From Dasyornis broadbenti (Eukaryota; Chordata; Aves; Passeriformes; Dasyornithidae): a stretch of 64,000 bases of DNA. The stretch spans positions 2,027,097 through 2,091,096 of the forward strand of contig VZRN01001305.1 in NCBI GenBank assembly GCA_013397935.1, read 5' to 3'. Shown in pieces: positions 45,527 through 55,985 of the stretch. How positions within the stretch are numbered: position 1 is the stretch's first letter; each line of letters starts with the position of its first letter. The notes below the pieces were generated by a model. It saw nothing but the letters and a program-made list of their open reading frames with translations. It was not told the origin of the DNA and did no database searches. The translations under genes were made by a program, and so were the position numbers.

Positions 45527-45543
45527 TCTATCTATCTATCTAT
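45527..45543. repeat. TCTA microsatellite
   Basis: About four TCTA units followed by a variant TATG unit. Confidence 0.85.
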
Positions 45544-45810
45544 GTATCTTTACATCTAGGTTGGGATGTTTTCTTCCCCGTGCCTTCTCCACTCCTTTCA
45601 CTAGGAGTGTCCCTCATCTAGCTCAGAAGCAGTCAGGTCTGAGATCAGTCGTTTTCCGCTCTTGTGCGTTAGTGCTGGGACTCTGATGATTCATCGCCTA
45701 CAACTTTGTTCCATTAGGATTTGATCCTGTTTTTCTTAAAGCATATAGATTTTTTGAAAGTTTGAAAATGAGAAAATGAAGTTATTTAACACTGCCTAGG
45801 GCATGGTCGG

Positions 45811-45855
45811 TCAGTCTGTCTGTCTCTTCTTTCTTTCTTTCTTTTTTTCTTTTTG
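45811..45855 (+). repeat. Pyrimidine tract (TCTG, then CTTT units)
   Basis: Almost pure T/C over 45 bases, passing from TCTG units to CTTT units. Confidence 0.8.
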
Positions 45856-46762
45856 TGAATGTGTGGGAACCCAAGCTAGAAAAGAATAATATTGAATACT
45901 GCTTTGTGATGGTGGAAAACTAGCTAATACATTTTTCATTTTTAAATAAGTAGTAGGGAGGAAAAGTGTTTTTCCCAGTTGAGTATTTCTTTAAATTAGT
46001 GCAACACTTAATTGCTTTGAGTGGTTAATCTCTTTCCATCACCTTGCACCTGCTTTTTTATGCTTCTCTGCTTCTGTGATCATGAACTTGGGAGAAGAGG
46101 CGTGAACACACAGAGCCCTGTAATAGCAGCTGGGTATTAATGCTGACTTAAATTTGAAACACTCTAGCCTGATCTACTTTCTTTGTAGCTTCTCTCCTTT
46201 TTTACCATGTCATTAAAATATTTTCCATCATTCTTGTGATTTAGACCTCGCACAGGTTTTTATAGATGTTTTCTATTCCTGTAAACACCCAGATAATGTA
46301 AGGTATAAGATTAGAAAATGTGAAGTAGGAGAGAGGAGTTCATTGCTACCTGTGCAAGCTTTTGAGAAGAAAAGGTACAGTGGATGATTTTGTGTCATTT
46401 TCCATTGACTTCAGTGAAGTTGTGAGTGGCTGAGTCCTTGCAGATCAGGAGAGAATTTGCCCTAAGGCTTGTTTCTGTTACTTGGGTCTGTTTGTTCATG
46501 TACAGTCTAGTGATGGATCTCTGGCAAAAATAGTGAACTTTTTTCGTCACTATTATACAATGTCAAATTCATCTGGGTTGCTATTAGCTCCATGTGAACC
46601 CTGCTGAAGAGGCATGCCACTAAGTCAGTGCCAAATTTCTGTTTTGATGTTGTTCTTTTGCCAGTGCATTACTTCAGCTTTTTCTGTTGAGTTTTCCTGA
46701 GATTGATTTTTGCTCAGGGGCTGTCTGTCTCCTATCTAAGTTTGTATTGTGTGGCATCTTTG

Positions 46763-46802
46763 ATTTTTTAATTTTTTTTTTTAATAAATTTTTTTTTTTT
46801 TT
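46763..46802 (+). repeat. T-rich run
   Basis: Two or three long T runs separated by AA and AATAAA. On the minus strand this is an A-rich tail-like sequence, but no element was recognised beside it. Confidence 0.8.
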
Positions 46803-47883
46803 GAGATAGCGTCCATATTTCCGTAAAATCGTGAGCTTCCTCATTGGTCTGTATTTGAAATACTTTAATTTGTTTTCTATGAGACTTATGAATTAAATCT
46901 GTTTTGATAGATTTGGCTTATCAAAATAGTGGTTTTTGTGGAAGTCATACTCTCACTTGAAAGTTTACTGCCAATAACAGCATTTTTTCATTTTAAAACT
47001 GACAGGATAAGAAAAATGCTAAAAACCATTGTGATTCCTGTTGTTTCATGAGATAATGTAGAGGTGAAAATGTTCCTAAGTATTTGAAGCTTTGTGTATG
47101 TACAATGCTTAGGATGTGTAGGGTCTTGTTCCTGTCAGCTTCTCTGTCCTTTCTCTCACTCTGTTATTGAACTGGCTTTGTTAACCTATTTACTGAAGTA
47201 AATTATAAAGGGTAGCTTAATCAAACTGTGGTCTTTCTTCTCTGAGTGTATTTCAGGAGGTAGTGTAGCTAGGCTGATAATACTGTAAGTTCATGCTCAG
47301 CGAACACAGAGAATTCAGGGACTGCAGACTATTTTTGCTGTTATTGACAATTGTGTGAAAAATACAAAGGCAGAAGAAGTACTACATTAGAGTAGATTGT
47401 TAAATCATCAGCATATTGTTAGCTATTTTAACGCAGTTTGGATTTGAACCATGGATTCAAAGGATTCAAGCAGGATCTGTTTGATACAGTTAATCCAGTA
47501 CCATAGTTAGTACTTATATCTTCTAACTGTGTGCAGTCAACTTTAAAAGCATATCTGATATTAGGACTGTAATAATATTTGTTTTAATAATTTGAGATAA
47601 ATATATTCTCTTACAAAATTGCACTGAACCGAGATTAATAGGTAGTTTTGGTACCTACTGGGGGTGATTTAAGAGGTATTCTTATTTTTTATATATGTGC
47701 TTGAAATCTAGGCACCTAAAGCTGTTTGAAATCAATTGCTCTGTGAAAGAATTTTGATTCACTAAATTTGCCTTCTGGACTGAAAACTTGATAGTTATTG
47801 TACCTTAGTTTTGCTGTCTTTTCAGTGCGAGGGACAATGTCCAGTGTCTGTGATCTGAGTCTCCCTATTGTCCTTTGTCACAG

Positions 47884-48032
47884 GTTGCAGAGATGGTACA
47901 GTCCCCTCTTGTGCTGCTGCTGCTGGCAGATAGGGTTTGAGAGGGTGTGATTCCAGTGGCTGCCGTGCTGACTGTTCAATGTTTCAAACCCATCCAAGGA
48001 AGTAACACTCTCCTCTTGGGGGAGGCTGTAAA
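47884..48032 (+). other. FHDC1: FHDC1 5'UTR part of the start-codon exon
   Basis: A good acceptor tattgtcctttgtcacag lies just before 47884. Another, gctgtcttttcag, would start the exon at 47826. The leader carries two short upstream frames: 47893-47940 (15 codons, Leu-rich) and 47979-48005 (8 codons). Both end before the main ATG. Confidence 0.65.
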
Positions 48033-48482
48033 ATGCATGTTATGAATTGTCTCTCCTTGGTCAATGATAAAGAAAATGGGGCTATTCCAGTTGCAACGGG
48101 ATTAATGAGCGAGGATCCGACACCAGCACCTCAACTTTCTCAGCCTGCAGCATCACCGCCCCCTGCGCCATGTCCCCTCACAGGGGCTCCCNNNNCACCA
48201 CCCCCTCCTCCACTGCCTGGCCCAAGCATACCTCTGCCTCCACAGCTGGTAAATGGGCACGACAACCACGGCAAAAAAAAACGAATGCGGAGCTTTTTCT
48301 GGAAAACTATCCCTGAAGAACAAGTCCGTGGTAAAACCAATATCTGGACAATTGCTGCAAGACCGCAGTATCAGATTGATACAAAGACAATTGAGGAACT
48401 TTTTGGGCAGCAGGAAGAAGCCAAGCCCCAGGACTCCCGAAACCGATCTTTAAAGTCTTCGTTTAAAGAGACTAAAGAGGAG
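48033..48482 (+). CDS. FHDC1: FHDC1 coding exon 1 (FH1-like region and FH2 start, residues 1-150)
   Basis: The ATG at 48033 has A at -3 and gives the family opening MHVMNC. The exon has 150 codons and ends GAG|gtaaga in phase 0. Four Ns at 48192-48195 fall inside the proline-rich part; the frame after them is the true one, so the placeholder length fits modulo three. The proline run (PPPPPLPGPSIPLPP, about residues 56-70) is shorter than I recall for mammals. The FH2 lasso region (RSFFWKTIPEEQ) follows. Confidence 0.96.
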
Positions 48483-51400
48483 GTAAGAATTAAAGTAAAA
48501 CCTCTTTTTTTACATAATGCTGTAGGAGTTGATGTGAATTCTGCCTCGCCTTTGTCTCTTTCTCTGTCATGTTTCATCCTTACGGCGAATTTGTCTTGAT
48601 TCAAAGGAGGGGGGAATGATGGGAAACATAAACTCTTTGTTCTTAGTGGCACATATTTGTTTTTCAAAGAGCTAACTGTGTTTTATTATTTTAACTTGCT
48701 AAGTGCTGTGATTTGATCACCTGTTAAAATAAATATGAATAAGTGGAGGGAGCTGAAAGCATCTGTATTTACTCATGTTGGATAGCCCTTGAATTTCCAG
48801 TGTGGAACACAATTGTATTGTCTCTTCAGCTCTTCCTCTGTGTGTGTGATGCAAACAAGGTGTTGTACATGCAAACATGTACCAGGCAGGAGAGAGTCAT
48901 ATTTGCAAGGGTTAATGCTGTATATGCCCACAGTATCCTAGAGACATGAGGAAGGGAAGTGCGAGTGTGACAGCAAGGATATAGAATATAATATAGTGAT
49001 AAGGGTGTAGTGATAAATTTTGAAGTTTCCACTTTCATAAACATGACTTTCCTGCTAAGGAAAACCTTATTTCTCCTACCCTACTTTTTCTGGACATGAA
49101 GGTAACCTTCCAAGAAGGTCCGAAGATTGCCACAGGTTTCTGTTCTGGTGGTGAGGAGTACTCTGAACCAAGTACTCTCAGGTTCAGATACTCTCCAGGG
49201 AACTAATAAGTAGCTTTTCTAGTTCTTAAATCCTCATTTATAGACAGCCTCTTTGTGAAGTCTGAATTGAATTGTCTCAAGTGATCTTTCTCTGAAGTAA
49301 CTGGAGGGCTGAAATGCAGATGTAATCACTGGTGTGTGTCTACATACATGTTCGCTTATAAACAAGATACAGCTGGCACAGGGTTAAGAGATGTAACAAT
49401 GCATCAATTTTTAGTGCGAAAATAGGGACATGAAGTTGTTGATATCTTACAGGATTCAGGAGATGTCAAAATAAGATGAGAAGGGACAAGATGAGAATCC
49501 AATGCACTGATAGCATCCATGTTGTATATATTGAAATTAAAGGTTTAAAAAGGCATGTGTATTGCAGGCTCTGAAACCCTGACATCGGGAAGTAGTAATT
49601 GGGGCCATCATCAGAGGTAGTCATTAACCTCAGTGCTGTTTTCAGGCTATGTTCATCCTTGAATCAGAGGAGTGTAGTGAGTGGACTTCCTGTGCTGTGT
49701 ACAGATGTACAGAGCTCTGGCCTTCTGTGTTTCTTCAGAAGCTCCCCTTTTCTGGACTGCTGTGTGATAAAGATCTTGTTCTAGTAAATATTACAAGAAG
49801 TTTCATAAACTGATTGTGTCCCACAGTGTGCAGTAGGTGGGTCAGTGAAAACCCCAATGTGCTCCAGAACTCTTGCAGTGTTAGAGATTAAAATCAGCCT
49901 GCAAAACCAGGGATTCTCCAAGTTAAAGTGCCTTGGAAACCGAGCCCTGCCTTGCTAAAAGTTACTGGTTTTGTGCATCTGTCTGGAGTTGATACGGTGG
50001 TGCAGTGCGTTTGCACTGCTTGATGCCTGTGCCCTGGTTCAGGGCTCCCATGGCAACTTTGCACGTGGCAGGTGCTGAGGTAACAGGACTTGCCTCTGAG
50101 TGATGCCACTTAAGTGACAAAATGTTCAACTCACTCACTAAGCTTTGTCAAGCATGCTGCAGCAGTGTGTCAGACAGTGGTGAGCAATTTCTTATGTGTT
50201 AATGGACTTTACAGTCCTATCTGCTTAGCAAGGAGGGAAGGAGATAATCCTGAGGAGCTATGTGTTATTGGAAGTGCGGAAGTACAGATGCACAGCAGCT
50301 CACATGCTTAACCCTACTGCAGGCATGGTTCAGCAGAGGCTGGAGATTGGAGGCACAGGCCTTGTTTGTGACTCCTGCTGCCAGTGCTGTCAGCTGCCAT
50401 CACTTACTTTAATGTGGGATGGTTATCCTCAGCTCACTCTGGTAAAATCTACAGAGGCCGACAGAGCTGGGGGCAGGCTGAGGTGTGCAGCATCAGTGTG
50501 ACCTTGTGTTCTTGTGAGGCTGAGGGAACTCTAGTTCTGTTTGTGGCCATGCTGCTGCCCAGCCAGGAGAGGTGGACAAGACATTTGGTGTTTCCGTATC
50601 TCCATTAGATCTGTTCCTTTTGTGTAAAACACAGTTGATTTTAGACAGTGCTTTATGGTTTAGCAGTGAAAAATGTTCTTTGAAGTGTATGTAGTGGAGT
50701 TAGCCTAGTTGGCGTAGTATATCAACAAAGTGTTTTCAAGATATCTTCAAGTGCACAAACTCAATTTTTGCTTAGATCCAAGTCTGAAAAAAGCAGCACG
50801 TGTCCGAAGTGCTGTACAGAAGTGCATGGCCAGAGAATGCTTTGTTGTCCCTATTGGGTCCCTCTTGGTGCAGTGGTGTAGCATCAGTGGACGTGGTGAA
50901 GTGTTACTCTTCAGCCAGTATTGAGGGCACTGCTCCAGAGATTGTGGAGGTGACTTGGTGTTTCATACCTTTGCCAGAGATCACTGTTGATTATGAAATC
51001 ATGAGCAATTTTGGTAAAAGTTCTACCAGTGTAGGAGCTTACAACACTGCATGTCCTTTTAATTCCTCACTTGACAGTGATTTATACAGGGGATTTAGAT
51101 GTAACGTCGTCATTATAACAGAAGTCCCTTTTGAGGTTTGAGTCAAACTCCTACAGCAAATGCTTTCCTTTTTGTAAACAATCCCTCACCAAACCCTTAG
51201 GAGATTAATTAACATGTTTCCTTGACTAAAGGCTTAATTTGCCCCATGGTTCCATGTAATTTGAGGCTCTGAAAAACAGGGGGTGTAGAGTTAAGTTTAC
51301 ATGCCAATTTACTTTCCCCATCCTTCAGTGGTGTCCCAGTGTGGCACAAGAGGCACTCACCCAGGCTATAGTTAGCCTGGCAGCGGAGTGGGCAGAACAG

Positions 51401-54400
51401 CTTCTTGTCAGTCAGAGGAACTGGTCTCGCTTTTTTATTCAATCTGTGCCACTGCTTCTGTCCCTCACCTCACCCTATCTGTCTGCTGGCTCTGGACAGA
51501 TACTGGTTAATAATATTCTAATAGATATTGCACGCTCTGTAAACATGTTTAAGTAAGCAGTTCAGCAGACTGCTGTGGGGTTCTTCATTTGTTTTCTACT
51601 GGAGTAGTTTTCTGCTCTTCAGTGGGTTTTGATGACTTTGAGAAAGGGTGCAGTGAATTCCAGAACCTGCGCAAGGGGCTAGCGAGAGGAGGAGAGAGAA
51701 GGAAGATGGAAGGAGTGAACAGGATCTCTCTTGTCCCCTCTCCTAGACATGCCCTCTCTGTGTTTTCTCTGTGCTGTCTCTGATGCTCATTCCACCTTCT
51801 TGAAAGCTGATTCAACCTGTTAATCCAGCGAAGAACTAACAGCAACAACCAAATGAGATGAGTACGAGTGCCTGCCTAAGGGAGAGAGCAGGCTAGGAAC
51901 GTGACAAGGGAGAATGACACAGAGAGGGGCAGCCCTTTAGTAAGCTGCTAGGTTTGCTCTGCTGCGCCGTGACTCCAGGCATGGAGTAATGGGTAGTATG
52001 TTGTAATGTGAAGTGGAAATTGAAACAGGAAGTTACTTATATTCTTCCTAACCTTCAGCACCCAGCCTGAGCCACCAGGCTGTCTATGCTTGCTGTAATT
52101 TGTAAACTGTATCCCACTATGTGAAACCCCCATTGTTTTTATGGAAAGAATACCTACAATGTTTTGTTTCACCAATCTGTTACAAATCCACTTTGTCATG
52201 TTTCTGTTCCTCATTGATGATTTCATGGCAAGAAACTCCTGTTGCATTTCTCCAGTCACTACAAAATCAGTTTTGATGTGGGTCTTTTTGTGTCTCCCAG
52301 AACACTCCTCTGAATCTTTCGTGTCGATTGCAAATTTATGTTGGGGTTCAGGTAGATATCCTCCTACCATCCACACAACTTCACCATGGTACTCAGGCTA
52401 ATTTTCCCCTTCTCATAGTACCTCAAAAACAGTGGATATTTCTGTGATGGATTAACATTTGTCAAACTGAGGCCTGTTACTGTGTGATCTGTGCCTGCTG
52501 CAGATTTTGGAAATATACTGGGTTGAATACTCAGGTGATAAAAAGTGGATTCATGAGTGAATTGCTGTCCTTGATTTAGAGATTGCAGTGTTCATGAAAC
52601 AGTGGTGGCAAGTGTGTGACGTGATACTGTGCACTGGATGGCAAAGTGCAGGTATTGAGATGATGGAGAATATCTGACAGAATTGTAATATTTCCAGTTT
52701 TAGAGAGTAGAAGATGAGAATGGAGAATGCTTTCCTGAATTTATCTAAATTAACTCATAAGAAACCATATGAGAGGGGGTTTTTTGCTATGGAGAATCTC
52801 AGTGAGACTAGGAATGCCTGTTCTCAATTCTCAGTTACAGTCCAGTGTAACTTTTTGAGTCAGGAAGTCCAGAGTATTGCTGGTTTGACAGCACTTTGAA
52901 AGTTCTTTGGGTGGCGAACAGAGACCTGAAACATGCTGTGTCAGCAGCAGTGTTGACGGCGTGTGTGAACAGAAGACAGGTGCAGACTGAGCAGAATTTA
53001 GAAAAAGCTGTGGTAATGTTTAAAGGGTAAAAAGCAACAGCAGACAGTGCTCTGCATGAACGAAATCAAGTGAAATCTCGATGGAGAAGAGTAGACATTG
53101 TGAACAGATGTTCAGGCTGAGGTTATGAATCTAATATGCAGCTGAATGTGAGATGGAACATAGTGTATTTGTGTGCAAGGAGTGGGAACTTGTATTTATG
53201 GAATGTCTACAAGGTTCCCCTTTTCTCCTCCTTGTGCTCCCATGTGGAAACTCCTTGAAGGTAGTTATGTAATGAGAGTGTTTTCGAACACTTTTGATAA
53301 GCTTGAAGTTGACACCAAGCAAAGAATGACCAAAAACTGGGACTTGTTCTGATTGTGTGCTTAAACAAGAAATCAGAGAAAAAATAAGAGTATAGTCATA
53401 TACAGAAAAAGAAGTGTGTGTAAAATCCTGGTACTTAAGAACAGCTATGACATTTTTATGTTGTGCTGATAAGATAAATGCAGCTGTTTATGTTCCTATC
53501 TGTTGTTTTTCTTCAGGGGAAGATATTAAAAAAATTCAGTAATTTCTTTGAGATTATACTGTAAATCTGAGTTGTGCCATGGAAAGCAAAGGTTTATTCA
53601 GCTCATGATCAGTTGTCTTGTAACAGTTACTGACTGTGATTTTAAAAATGTACAGAAGATTAACTCTGAATATGCTTAAAAACCCCAAACAAACCAAAAG
53701 CCAAATGATGGTAAAGCTTATAGGCTTAAACTAGTACAGAGAAATCAGAGAATTAGGGGTGACCGGAGCTATTGGAGACTGGAGCTACAGTTGGAGAGGT
53801 CAGTGAGAGGTCCCTGCAGTTAAAACATTTGAAAAAGATTAGATACTGCAGGGGGAGAGATAGTTAAACCTGTCCTGTCTTAAGGGGCTTTTCCTTAATG
53901 ATCTCTTGGGGGCCTCTCAACTCTTAAGATAACAGGAGAATAAACCACAATCTGTCCCCTTATCTCTGCATATGCTAAAACTGAAGGGCTTCAGGCTACC
54001 AATCATTTAATTAAAACTAATATACTGATATTTCCTGTGTTTTCTAGTCTTTGCTGTTTTCAGAAGAGAGGAAATTCCAGAATTTCAGAAAACTTTTCAA
54101 TATGACTCACTATTTTCAGCAGATGAGGAGGCTGTCTCCTGAGTGTATGTTGAGGATAGCCCATTAATCACACCTATATTTTCACTGTCACCAGCTGACT
54201 GCAGGCTAATTCAATTTCGTGACAATGCCAATGTTGCATTTATATATCTACTTCTAATCTGAGCACTGTCACAAAGGTCAAAACACCTTTTCAGTTGTCA
54301 AAACCACAAATAGCATGTGAGTCCAACAGTAGTATTAAACATCTATGTGTACTGAGCTCTTTTATTGTAGCAGTCAGGTGGAACTGTTAAGGTGAAACAA

Positions 54401-55985
54401 TTCTCTTGTCCTTGTAAATCTCATGACTTCTGTAGCTGTTATCACCAAAATAGCTGTGGTAACATTTTAACTTTAAGGACATGATTGGATAAAGCAGGGA
54501 AACCTCTCAGGTTTAAACTTGTATGCTGTTACAGGAAGAAAAACTAGTATAAAAGAGGCACTTTGATTTAAATTTTTTTTTTTACAAAATTAGGGGAAAA
54601 TATTGTGGGGTGTTTTTTATTTTCTTTCCTCTGCCTAATCTTTAGAATTGTACATGTAAGATGATGCAGCAAATCAGCTTTGAAATACAAAGCTGGGAGA
54701 GACTGTTATTTTATCATGGATTTCTGTTTTCTTTTAGGTAAAGCAAACAGATTTGAACACTATCTGTTTCAGGGTTTGATTCAAGATCAACTTATTCATC
54801 TTCCCCTGACTCAGTGTGGCTGTTAGTTGGCATGAATTAAATCAGTTATGCACCTGACCTCTGCTTAAAAATCCCATCTTCACATTTGTCACAAAACCTC
54901 TGATTTTACCTGGGTTTTGAAGTGCGGTGTTCAGTAACTGTTGAGCCTTCAAATTTAATACAGTGTATTACCTGATAAGCAACGTTTTGCAGATGTGGGG
55001 GTATGAAATAAGCAAGAAGAATGTTTTTGCTTTGTAATGAAATAGAAATATTGATTCCTTCCTTCCTTGTATGTTGCTATGGAATTTTTTGCTTCACTTG
55101 GAAAAAGGTGATGAGTGTGCTATGTATTTCCCTGGTAAAAACTGGTTTTGTAGTATATGAGCTTTGTATATAAGAATTGACTGTGTATTCCTTTGGCCTG
55201 TGATGTGGTGGCAAACTGCAAACAGTTATTAAAGAAATTATATGCATTATATGTTATTTTCTTAGGTATTGTTAGATTAATCTCTCTTGCTTTCTCTCTC
55301 AGATTTCCATTTTGGATGCAAAAAGAAGTATGAACATTGGAATATTTCTCAAACAATTCAAAAAGTAAGAATTCTTTGTAGTTCTCCTAAAATATATACG
55401 TTGTTCTCTGTTCCTTGTGGAGTTTGCAGTTTCATGCAGTTTTGTCAAAAGTAATGACATAGTTTGTTTTCTAGTATGTTTAGTTTTGAGTGCCTTTATG
55501 ACTTAGCATCAAACATTTAGAGTTTGCTAATGTTAAACCGTTCCAGTGAGTTTTCAGGTATGGTTAAAGGAAGCCGTTTTACCTCACATAACACTGCATG
55601 TGAACTCCCTTTCCCTGGCCTCCTCTCTTTATAAACAGTTAGAAAGGGGCAATGTGAGGAACTTTTTTAAGAGCGAGCTTTTCATTGCTATCTGTATTCA
55701 CTAATAATGTTGCCCTTCAGTAAAGGCATCACTGAAAATGGGGTCAGAGCAATGCTGCTGTGGACACTGATGCATCCACAACTTCTTATAACTATTGAGT
55801 AACCCAGGCATGGTTTTTTCAATCTGTGTAACTATTCGCCCTTCAAGTGTTAGAAATATGTATGCTCAATTGTTTTTTCAAGGTCTGCTGAATCCATCAT
55901 TGAAGATATTTATCATGGAAGAAGTCAGCCCTATGGTTCTGAACTGCTACATGAATTTCTTAAATTATTACCAGAAGCAGAGGAG
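48033..55985 (+). CDS. FHDC1: FH2 domain-containing protein 1 (inverted formin 1), 5' part
   Basis: FHDC1 is a formin that lacks the usual N-terminal regulatory region: its FH1-like and FH2 domains come first and a long C-terminal tail binds microtubules. It nucleates actin and is reported to affect Golgi shape and cilia. Three coding exons are present: 48033-48482, 55303-55364 and 55883-55985, giving residues 1-205 in one frame. Visible are the opening MHVMNCLSLVNDKENG, a proline-rich segment (about 30-70), then KKKRMRSFFWKTIPEEQVRG at the FH2 start (lasso, with Trp at residue 90), and the helical part ending FLKLLPEAEE. The next expected exon, starting with a VKKLKAF-like sequence, was not found, so most of FH2 and the tail lie past 64000. 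Confidence 0.97.
48192..48195. other. FHDC1: Four-base assembly gap in FHDC1 proline codons
   Basis: NNNN inside the proline-rich coding stretch. The true sequence may hold more proline codons that were lost. Confidence 0.97.
48483..55302 (+). other. FHDC1: FHDC1 intron 2 (6.8 kb)
   Basis: Non-coding. An RFX X-box-like site (50044-50057) lies next to an E-box CACGTG (50062-50067). Otherwise only short chance frames were seen, and no repeat family was recognised. Confidence 0.85.
50044..50057 (+). promoter_or_regulatory. RFX X-box-like site
   Basis: GCTCCCATGGCAAC fits the RYYNYY-N(1-3)-RRNRAC consensus fully. The E-box CACGTG at 50062-50067 lies close by. It is in FHDC1 intron 2; function is unknown. 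Confidence 0.35.
55303..55364 (+). CDS. FHDC1: FHDC1 coding exon 2 (residues 151-171)
   Basis: The acceptor is tgctttctctctcag|ATTTCC and the donor AAAAA|gtaaga. It encodes ISILDAKRSMNIGIFLKQFK, a conserved FH2 motif in which the 'D.KR..NI.I.L..F' pattern is shared with other formins. It ends in phase 2. Confidence 0.96.
55365..55882 (+). other. FHDC1: FHDC1 intron 3 (518 bp)
   Basis: A short intron between two FH2 exons, with clear GT and AG ends. Nothing else was seen in it. Confidence 0.92.
55883..55985 (+). CDS. FHDC1: FHDC1 coding exon 3 (residues 171-205)
   Basis: The acceptor is caattgttttttcaag|GTCTGC and the donor GAGGAG|gtaaat. After completing a Lys codon it encodes SAESIIEDIYHGRSQPYGSE and LLHEFLKLLPEAEE, matching the FHDC1 FH2 segment 'S..SI.EDI..G.S...GSE.L.EFLK.LPE.EE'. 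It ends in phase 0. Confidence 0.96.

Larger units (their letters stand above)
44291..47883 (+). other. FHDC1: Probable FHDC1 intron 1
   Basis: Non-coding sequence between the CpG island and the start-codon exon. It contains a TCTA repeat (45527-45543), a pyrimidine tract (45811-45855) and T-rich runs (46763-46802). Assignment as an intron depends on the first exon lying in the island. Confidence 0.6.

Noticed and set aside
48483..48599. Read-through of FHDC1 exon 1 into the intron (38 more codons to a stop)
   Set aside because: The exon ends with an excellent donor, and the next exon continues the FH2 domain in frame. The extra codons do not resemble formin.
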